Shown in pieces: positions 61,901 to 64,000 of a stretch of DNA of 64,000 nucleotides. The notes below the pieces were generated by a model. The model was given only the letters and a program-made list of their open reading frames with translations. It had not been told where the DNA came from and searched no databases. A program made the position numbers and the translations under genes. The stretch spans positions 62,001 through 126,000 of the forward strand of contig NZ_JBBKAH010000014.1 of the NCBI RefSeq assembly GCF_037652055.1, given 5' to 3'. This stretch comes from Pelagibius sp037652055 (lineage in GTDB: Bacteria > Pseudomonadota > Alphaproteobacteria > Kiloniellales > Kiloniellaceae). Numbering within the stretch: position 1 is the first letter of the stretch; every line of letters begins with the position of its first letter.

Positions 61901-63560
61901 TGGCGGCAACGACACCCTCGACGGTGGCGAGGGCGCCGACACCCTTGATGGCGGTGATGGCAACGACTCGCTGCTGGGCGGTGCCGACAACGACAGCCTG
62001 ATCGGCGGTGCCGGCAACGATACCTTGGACGGCGGCACCGGTACGGACACCATGGCCGGCGGCGACGGCGACGACGTCTACTACATCGACTCTCTTGACG
62101 ATGTGGTGACCGAGCTGGCCGGCGAAGGCAATAACGACACGGTCTACATTTCCGTGGCGGGCTACAACGGTGATCTCTCCAACGTCGAGAACGTCATCCT
62201 GGTGGGTGACGCACTGACCTACCCGGCCAATCCGGAGACGGATGGCCAGGGGATCGTCGGCACCGGGGGCGACGACACCATCGACGCCGGCCTGGGCAGC
62301 GACTTCGTCTTCGCTGGTGACGGTGCCGACGTGGTCTACGGCGGCGAGGGCGGTGCTGGCCATCGTGACACGATCCACGGCGGCAACGGTGCGGACCTCA
62401 TCTACGGTGACGATCCGACCGACGCCGATCCGTCAACGGGTGACGACGACCTCCTGTTCGGCAACGAAGGCAGCGACACTATCTACGCTGGTGGCGGCAA
62501 CGACTCCGTCGACGGCGGCACGGACAACGACCTGCTGTATGGCGGTGCTGGTGCCGACACCCTGTCGGGTGGCGCGAACTCCGACACCCTCTACGGCGGT
62601 GCCGACGGCGACCTGCTGCTCGGTGGCGGCGACAGTGACCGTCTCGAAGGTGGAGATGGCGATGACACCCTGGACGGCGGCGACGGCATCGACCTGCTGA
62701 TCGGTGGCGATGGCGACGACCTCTACATTGCCGACCCGCTGGACAGCATTATCGACTCTGACGGCAACGACACCATCGTCGGGTCGTTCAGCATCAACCT
62801 GAACAACTACGCCGGCATCGAAAATGCGGAGCTGCTGGAGTTCGCCGGTAACGCCTCCCTGACCGGCAACGCTGGTGACAACCTCCTGATTGGCAACGAG
62901 TTCGGGAACACCATCAACGGCCAGAACGGTGCCGACACCATCTATGGCGGCGACGAGCTCATCGGTGGCGACAGCATCCTCGGTGGCAACGGCAATGACC
63001 TGATCTACGGCGAGGGCGGCGACGACACCATCGACGCCGGTGACAACAGCGGTGCGGACACGGTCTACGGCGGCCTCGGCAACGACCGGATCGAAGCCGG
63101 CGGCAGCAGCGACCTGCTGCATGGTGACGAGGGCAACGACACGATCGACGGCGAGGGCGGTGCCGACACCATCTTCGACGGCACCGGCGAAGACCTCATC
63201 ATCGGCGGTGACGATGCCGACCTCATCAACCTCGCGGCCGATGGCGAGACCGACACGGTCATGATCCTCAACTCGGGTGAGATCGGGGATACCGTGAACG
63301 GTTTCGACGCCGGCGACCTCCTCTCGGGCGGCGATATCCTGGATATCTCCAGCCTGCTGGACGAGGGCGACTTCACCGGCAGCGACCTGGCCGGAGCGAT
63401 TGCCGACGGCTACGTGACGCTGGTCCAGAACGGTGCCAACGTGGACGTCATGGTGGATCTCGACGGTACGGCGGGGGCGGGCACCTCGTCCCTGGCGGTG
63501 ACGCTGAACGACGTGCTGGCGAGCGACCTCACCACCAACAACAACATCGTGGTCGACTAA
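46953..63560 (+). CDS. Giant RTX-type surface/secreted protein with lamin-tail-like domain and long irregular RTX-derived array
   Basis: A 5,535-residue, strongly acidic protein from the ATG at 46953, with a textbook GGAGGAAG site. Domain order: N-terminal module shared with the preceding giant (1-~185); a lamin-tail-like (LTD) domain about 207-430, recognised by LLINEIGLS, YNFIELVNTSDDDIDTDAL and IPAGGFIVFYQ; a first set of RTX turns at ~486-720; an array of about 90-100 units of ~43 residues from ~724 to ~4669; classical RTX nonapeptides (GGAGNDTIYGD) from ~4696 to ~5430, broken by three DxVDG...VSxNLNxxxNVENAxLxG-type inserts; and a C-terminal region with TVNGFDAGDLLSGGDILDIS, LDEGDF and NVDVMVDLDG, like T1SS target domains. 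No Sec signal peptide. Probably Ca2+-stabilised and cell-surface or matrix associated; function unproven. Confidence 0.9.
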   Translation: MTDDLTRGYDAQEANVTESAEAYTSGAEGTQGMGAEGTQTMGAVAVGQAGEAIVVSRPAPGQTVEIQVAPGQTYVLDFAPGDAQVQVQGDNFALAFDDNGDGTPDSQIVFLDLVDIVEAGDAPTFQIGGAEIGSDVLLGQALALAGQGEAPLDEVAAGPDAAGGGASFYDDNLGDILDLLVAQGVIDPVELEFGGFNVEADEIILIDNEAPPLLINEIGLSVKMGIPPLPGEEGDGGISYGDQVEAVEELEYNFIELVNTSDDDIDTDALTIEILNPAGVVVTFEVPDGITIPAGGFIVFYQLADDTGAPGEDIIIRVFDADGNVVDGTTIAGAAFWDLGDDTTEAIAVNVVFDGDQSVDSFAANVDQSDLGGMTDPDFAGAPAGFGSPLLNLSFETFNGQFTGNHHIFSRVDLDDTNSQSDWTTNNTPTDGTLNDTVIDGGEGSTDDNPWDPLNDDLNPQQNNPDPLAGQNFLQAEAGGDLVEGYGGPDFILGETGNDTLYGGSQEMVQDQAQKVLDQFNELFFGGGVFSGGAAGLDHTPKFSDHNDFLFGNAGDDQIYGGSGGDVAIGGEGDDSIDGGTGDDAIYGDGDDSEGGLGGMPEGGEAGDDVLAGDALNNMHSLPVAEVPIEEIPDQLNLQLVGGGEGGYVPFDAIAIIGGNDTIVAGGGDDKISGDALATDDSDGIASAFAYSDDSIQRSEDGNNQEDSGFGNDSLSGDEGDDLIAGDAGAVAEDEAAALAVAKNLAVFGASQADVGSDEIVGGDGDDVIGGEALAVSEYGMATALSYNTADRGTGYVAGDAGNDTIYGDGGEGETGDDAIGGDAAAVGYIATAIATNSADDFGGDAGNDEIHGGDGDDAIAGDALALATGGYGLSKTVNTAKDAAEAGNDKIFAGEGDNVFSGDSLTIEHFGAGDEEERSAYAYNTAYDGGSAGDDLITAGSGNDLGAGDAAEISVYGDAHAHTGNTAGGWSSSAGNDTILTDGGDDTVSGGSLAKGAGSALAKTENGAYWGGEAGNDKIFSGSGDDVVAGDALAIADGSGLSVANNTAVGYGAKAGNDHLDTGSGNDVFSGDALTIENGTAVPSSAYANNAAFLGGSAGNDAIYAGSGDDLGAGDAVELSQGSAHADADNEAVGYGSTAGNDFISTDGGDDTVSGGSLAKGGSSAYAKTNNDADDKGQAGNDKIVADSFPWSDGNDQAAGDAMAISGGWYGHAEAKADNKADDHGSSAGNDTIWAGSGNNTAAGDAMAVALQHGGDAEAYTDNTATDGGSAGDDEILTGAGNDIVSGGSQARADDEAKADTDNKATGYDSSAGNDTIDVGGGWWNKVAGDAQAIAGRIAKAFGKNDAFAGDKNDAGNDTIKAGWGSDTISGDAQAVAGHYAEAKQENHAGGRGHDDDRNEAGNDSIEAGDGNNAVAGEAQAIAWFGTAKADAHNHADKDEGNDAGNDKITSGWGDDTVSGDAQAIGKWYAESDAVNKAEGHDGDNTAGNDTIYAGDGDNLVAGDSQAISSHGDANAYGRNEAIEDAANGAGNDLIKTGDDKDTISGGAMAVADNKAYAKQENIGDKGDAGNDTIYSDWGSPDDHDVVAGDALALSKGYGEDSEAEAKADNYADENSGDAGNDVIYAEGGDNKVAGDAMAISYHDDAEAYANNTAEDGGQAGNDTVVTYGGDDTVSGDAQAIAEEYAKSDADNKATGYNSDAGNDWLSVDGGDNLVAGDSQAISKDESAYAYGKNEAYDGDGNDAGNDTITSGWGDDTISGGAQAVGEDYAYAEQENKAGGKKHDDDYNQAGDDEIYASKGDNVIAGDAQAISSEGSSKAKSINTADKDDGNSAGNDKIVTDEYDHYGDDVISGDAQAIAKWHAESVSTNTAKGDRDNKAGNDSIYAGEGDNLVAGDSQAIGKTANAYGKNVAVDDADNGAGNDHIVTGNDKDTISGGAMAVASAAAYAKQENYADKGDAGNDTIYSDAGSPDDDDEVAGDAMARSQGWFGGEAHADAHNTAKNASGDAGNDKIRAGGGENRVAGDAMAVNTGGTAKAHSYNTAEDGAQAGDDDLETGNGNDTISGDSQARASGYSEATATNLATGGASAGNDYIVAGGGENKVAGDAQALSWGDDAVAKGWNDAKKGDGSRAGNDTIHAGSADDTVSGGSQAIGHKSAFAEQQNHAGEWDNDDDNKAGNDWIDAYQGDNKVAGDAQAIGTGNDSWATAKSHNHAQGKDDEKANNAAGNDTIRTWYGDDTVSGDAQAIAKKDAKSYSENVTEGDGNDAGNDDIFVDGGKNLVAGDSQAVSKHDDAEAYGKNDAGWGDGNDSGNDKIVSGWGADTISGGAQAVASDWAYAEQDNHAGGKKHDDDYNEAGNDTIYADKGENVVAGDAQAISSWGNAKAKSHNHAEKDYGNRAGNDYIETGRDSDKISGDAQAIAKWHAESDSENKAEGYDGGNGAGNDTIYAGDGHNLIAGDSQAIGHTADAYGKNRATQDGDNGAGNDLIETGKGEDTISGGAMAVATAAAFAKQENYAEKGAAGNDTIYADAEGPAASDDIAGDAMAVSTGTGYAADAKAVANNEAHYSSGSAGNDSIEAWYGENRVAGDAMAVAGDDAEAYTNNKAYSGAEAGNDTIFGGGDDDTISGGSLAIGEDAVTADTDNYATGSGSKAGNDHIEAFDGDNLIAGDALAKSANGLATARATNTAHSGAEAGNDDISTWSGKDTVAGDALAYGAGVSAQANNAATGGGSAGVDAINTSGGDDSVSGDALTIETGIGSTATATNTAGGWGSQAGDDSINAGSGNNKVAGDAGEFSGGAADATTTNTATANGSAGNDRIETYFGHDVVAGDSLAYGTGASNATVVNSAETGGKAGNDTIYADMYGGAGNDTISGDALAFGAGATSSVSNTSKYASQDGHQAGSDKIRAGDGHNVVAGDAASMGANSGNSTVKNLAESNVSPNTGAGNDDIETGNGYDTVSGGSLAEGNGATAWTENKALANTGDYVDTFAGNDTIKSGGGNDIVAGDALATGDNGTANSDNIAQAMGGYEPWAEAGNDVINSDAGNDDVGGDAVATGKYGKAQSSNQASASAVRATALAGNDIIDVGGNHDDVAGDALATNEGGTAEAKNKAVADEDQGNTNQNYSVAKAGNDKITATGGNTGDQIAGDAASVDDKGGDATTENTALAGENWYEGHAEAGNDTIKAGDGGDEIAGGSLAAGEGAWAKVTNLAKAWFGGKAVAGDDTIHAGYGNDTISGDALATGKDGKAVANNTAQVVEDEDQWGGKWYDSHARAGNDTINASQGGAADILAGDAASTSHQGGNAYANNTADTGYNYGTAEAGSDLIKAADGNDLISGGSLTKGAGATADTDNKATAYKGTALAGNDTIEAGDGYDTVAGDALALGANGTAKSDNQATAGTYGTAGAGNDKIDADDDGRSDVLAGDAAAVIGSGTGTATANNKADGENATAGNDTIQAGWGADIIAGGALVKGPAGTATTTNEALNYGSAGNDSIVAGGGADTVSGDSGSVVVTGGTAIANNDASSGGDAGADDIDAGSGDNVVAGDALEVAGSNAKAYANNTANGDSSDAGTDYITMQDGHDKVGGDALAMGADALAEADNKTTGGEAEAGNDRIESGGGNDSVAGDAAAFGTNAGAVANNTSEYGGTAGDDKIEVGSGEDWVAGDAGSFSADGGNATANNLAKADASNTDESGAGNDWIQATGDEGKDRIAGDALAAGVAAIATANNTAEALDGTWDAFAGNDSIESDIDSGDGDDIIAGDALATGAGGVANANNSAKAGGNSQSDAFAGNDTIRADGDNNVIAGDAASTDVAGGNATATNFGEGSGDQFTNEASVGNDSITTSDSDQGGTVDIVAGDALTMGANTTAWADNDGVGSGRSTVSVGNDWISVGSNEDYAAGEALALGNGSTADADNTGTGSNGASVKVGNDTIYGGSGYGYLAGEAMAGNASGAATNVSALADNDGIGYDDAFVKVGSDSIVGGSGVDFIAGEALALGEYGQAITTNDGTANGTSHVEVGNDTLEGNGSGDAISGGSLATGDNSTATVTNTGTANSPAQAFVDNDKIKGGDHSDLLAGEALATGYNSSATATNTGTGYGTGEVKVGSDTIDGGGLFDGTGSKIAGEALASGDYGTATATNTGTANNSSTVIVGNDVIDGASGADVISGDALATGDHGTAEVFNTGTANSSGYVTVGSDSITGGYGSDKLAGDALATGDDSSAKATNKGTGYAEGVVAVGNDTIDAGAFLDVLDRGQIAGEALTTGSNSDATGTNTGIGEGSSTVKVGNDLIVGGFGFDEISGGALAAGDDSDATQKNTATASASATVQAGDDTIHASASGDKVAGDALATGANGTALAENTAAASGGGKASAGGDTIYGNSGNDTISGDAMTGHGGSHATAANTATLALHASGTASAGSDVIEAGDGSNKVAGDALTLGDFAKATATNRAVSEGNGKAQAGDDTIAAGYGNHEIAGDAAAFGYGATAEATNFAGFDTFLPGGADGASAGNDKITAGDSSWLYGKSYIAGDALAAGENGTATVLNIVNGNGGKAGNDTIVAGSHGQVIAGDALASGRNGNATVTNTLGLGVIGALVGNDHITSGNGADLISGDALASDGGNATVTNQAVAGVPNSGADTIFGGGGNDTIAGDALSVGGTATANIAGHDSIDGGEGNDLISGDVLALDGGTAVLTQFAGNDTIYGGAGNDTIYGDSSDIDESIGGDDVIRGGIGNDLVYGGAGDDLIYGDAGNDSLFGGVGLDTIYGGDDDDYIDGGDEDDDLYGDAGNDTVYGGQGRDEIYGDAGDDRLYGEEDNDFIDGGEGNDVVHGGGGADTLIGGEGSSDTLYGGSDDDLIYGDNSADTGFDDDVLYGDSGNDTLYGGGGNDTLYGGDGSDFMYGGDGDDVFYVDDFGDFVDGGAGFDTVVSTVSVNLNDFDNVENATLLGDGPGNVIGNDDANHLQGNSGANSIEGRGGNDSIEGFGGNDTLDGGEGADTLDGGDGNDSLLGGADNDSLIGGAGNDTLDGGTGTDTMAGGDGDDVYYIDSLDDVVTELAGEGNNDTVYISVAGYNGDLSNVENVILVGDALTYPANPETDGQGIVGTGGDDTIDAGLGSDFVFAGDGADVVYGGEGGAGHRDTIHGGNGADLIYGDDPTDADPSTGDDDLLFGNEGSDTIYAGGGNDSVDGGTDNDLLYGGAGADTLSGGANSDTLYGGADGDLLLGGGDSDRLEGGDGDDTLDGGDGIDLLIGGDGDDLYIADPLDSIIDSDGNDTIVGSFSINLNNYAGIENAELLEFAGNASLTGNAGDNLLIGNEFGNTINGQNGADTIYGGDELIGGDSILGGNGNDLIYGEGGDDTIDAGDNSGADTVYGGLGNDRIEAGGSSDLLHGDEGNDTIDGEGGADTIFDGTGEDLIIGGDDADLINLAADGETDTVMILNSGEIGDTVNGFDAGDLLSGGDILDISSLLDEGDFTGSDLAGAIADGYVTLVQNGANVDVMVDLDGTAGAGTSSLAVTLNDVLASDLTTNNNIVVD
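49126..60960 (+). repeat. Array of ~43-residue RTX-derived units (AxAxxxNxA spacer type)
   Basis: Each unit has two RTX-like turns, AGNDTIxxGxGDNxVAGDAxA or AGNDxIxSGxGDDTISGGAxA, then a ~22-residue polar spacer with AxAxxxNxAxxxG. Measured spacings of AGND starts from 51415 are 128, 117, 149, 122, 129 and 125 bp. Units tend to alternate between a 'DTISG' and an 'NxVAGD' form, giving a ~260-bp period. Longer near-repeats also occur: SGGAMAV...AYAKQEN recurs near 51598, 52768 and 54458. From ~58560 to ~60000 a sub-type uses NTGTAN and VGNDTI instead. Confidence 0.9.
61040..63240 (+). repeat. Classical RTX nonapeptide block
   Basis: Near-canonical GGxGxDxUx repeats such as YGGAGDDLIYGDAGNDSLFGG, interrupted near 61680, 62080 and 62720 by ~40-residue DVVxELxGxGxDTVxxSVxxxLxxxxNVENxxL-type inserts common in calcium-binding RTX proteins. 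It sits directly before the C-terminal secretion region. Confidence 0.92.
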
Positions 63561-63588
63561 GACGCCACGGCGTTCATAACCCCTACCC

Positions 63589-63620
63589 GGGCCCGGCGGG
63601 AAACCGCCGGGCCCTTTTTC
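63589..63620 (+). terminator. Rho-independent terminator after second giant gene
   Basis: A perfect 11-bp stem, GGGCCCGGCGG and CCGCCGGGCCC, around a GAAA tetraloop, followed by TTTTTC. It lies 29 bp after the stop codon of the second giant gene. Confidence 0.93.
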
Positions 63621-63645
63621 TTTTGCGCGGGAAGGCGTGCCGCTG

Positions 63646-64000
63646 CTAATGGGCCGCTCTGCGGCCGTCCAGGATCGCGAGGCAGGTCTCGACGATCGTC
63701 TCGACGCTTTTGAGTGGACCGCGCGCGGCGATCGCCTGCGACAGGGTGACGGCACGGGCGGCCATTTCCGCATCACCGGCCACCGCGTCCAGCACGGGCG
63801 GCAGGCCGGTCTCGCTGGTCTCCTTGGCGCCCAGCAGGTGGCCGACACCCTGGGCGACGAGGGTGTCGGCGGAAAGACGCGCCTCCATGTGGGTCGGCAG
63901 CAGGATCTGCGGGCGCCCGGCGCTCAAGGCCGCGCAGCAGGTGCCGTTGCCGCCGTGGTGCAGGATGACCGTCGAGCGTTCCAGCAGCTCGGCCATCGGC
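63646..64000 (-). CDS. Glycosyltransferase (GT1/UGT-like), C-terminal part only
   Basis: The frame is open to the right window edge, so the start lies outside; 117 C-terminal residues are visible. The nucleotide-sugar signature is LHHGGNGTCCAALSAGRPQILLPTH, the HHGGxGT and AGxPxxxxP pattern of GT1-family transferases (MGT, RhlB/calicheamicin types). The final residues, AIAARGPLKSVETIVETCLA, match the usual C-terminal helix. It is convergent with the giant RTX gene. Sugar donor and acceptor are unknown. Confidence 0.82.
   Translation of the reverse strand, partial: PMAELLERSTVILHHGGNGTCCAALSAGRPQILLPTHMEARLSADTLVAQGVGHLLGAKETSETGLPPVLDAVAGDAEMAARAVTLSQAIAARGPLKSVETIVETCLAILDGRRAAH

Noticed and set aside
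55395..62378. A 2,327-codon minus-strand open frame
   Set aside because: Same reason: it follows the plus-strand repeat periodicity, and the plus frame has a clear start, ribosome site, RTX motifs and terminator.

Overview
The window is a GC-rich, densely coded chromosomal segment of an alphaproteobacterium. The signs are an Atp12-type F1-ATPase assembly chaperone, a malic enzyme fused to a phosphotransacetylase-like domain, an AsmA protein, biotin-dependent PccA/PccB, isovaleryl-CoA dehydrogenase and very strong third-position GC. A Rhodospirillales-like marine or halotolerant lineage is plausible, but the genus cannot be fixed from sequence alone. I see no rRNA, tRNA, CRISPR array, transposase or phage gene.

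Region 1 (1-6.4 kb) looks like a small-molecule uptake and degradation locus. A truncated family-5 ABC substrate-binding protein gene is divergent from an apparent six-gene operon: MarR regulator, creatininase-family amidohydrolase, PanE-like reductase, SDR, M20 peptidase and DMT transporter. Two matching 18-bp palindromes sit between the divergent genes and are probable MarR operators. Region 2 (6.4-24.9 kb) is mostly housekeeping: small exported proteins, a HAD phosphatase, AsmA, Atp12, an unusual MCP-tip/globin fusion, propionyl-CoA carboxylase (pccB-GST-pccA), acylphosphatase, an unrecognised 717-residue protein, LipB, MaeB and MgtE. Region 3 (24.9-30.4 kb) is acyl-CoA and branched-chain metabolism: a thioesterase, isovaleryl-CoA dehydrogenase, a second acyl-CoA dehydrogenase, an SDR, a DsbA/kappa-class isomerase, and DUF1272 and DUF3291 proteins.

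Region 4 (30.5-36.4 kb) is a same-strand signalling cluster: an adenylate/guanylate cyclase fused to an FHA domain, a PP2C phosphatase, and a membrane Ser/Thr kinase with a long Ala/Glu coil, a peptidoglycan-binding-like domain and Sel1 repeats. An OmpA-family envelope protein with its own terminator follows. Region 5 (36.5-37.6 kb) is a RidA-family gene divergent from a TetR regulator, with three ATAC/GTAT inverted repeats between them.

Region 6 (37.6-63.6 kb) is the most striking part. Two giant same-strand genes encode proteins of about 2,760 and 5,535 residues that appear to be type-I-secreted surface proteins. Their first ~185 codons are nearly identical at DNA level, a ~34-nt upstream motif is shared, and each ends at a nearly identical hairpin; the rest of the two proteins is unrelated. 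The first carries T1SS-143-like 'DGSE' repeats, a 298-300-residue tandem duplication, a von Willebrand A domain and a short RTX tail. The second carries a lamin-tail-like domain, then roughly 90-100 copies of an unusual ~43-residue RTX-derived unit in which a pair of RTX turns alternates with an 'AxAxxxNxA' spacer, then a classical RTX block. No type I secretion ABC/HlyD/TolC genes lie in the window. A truncated GT1-like glycosyltransferase gene closes the window on the minus strand.
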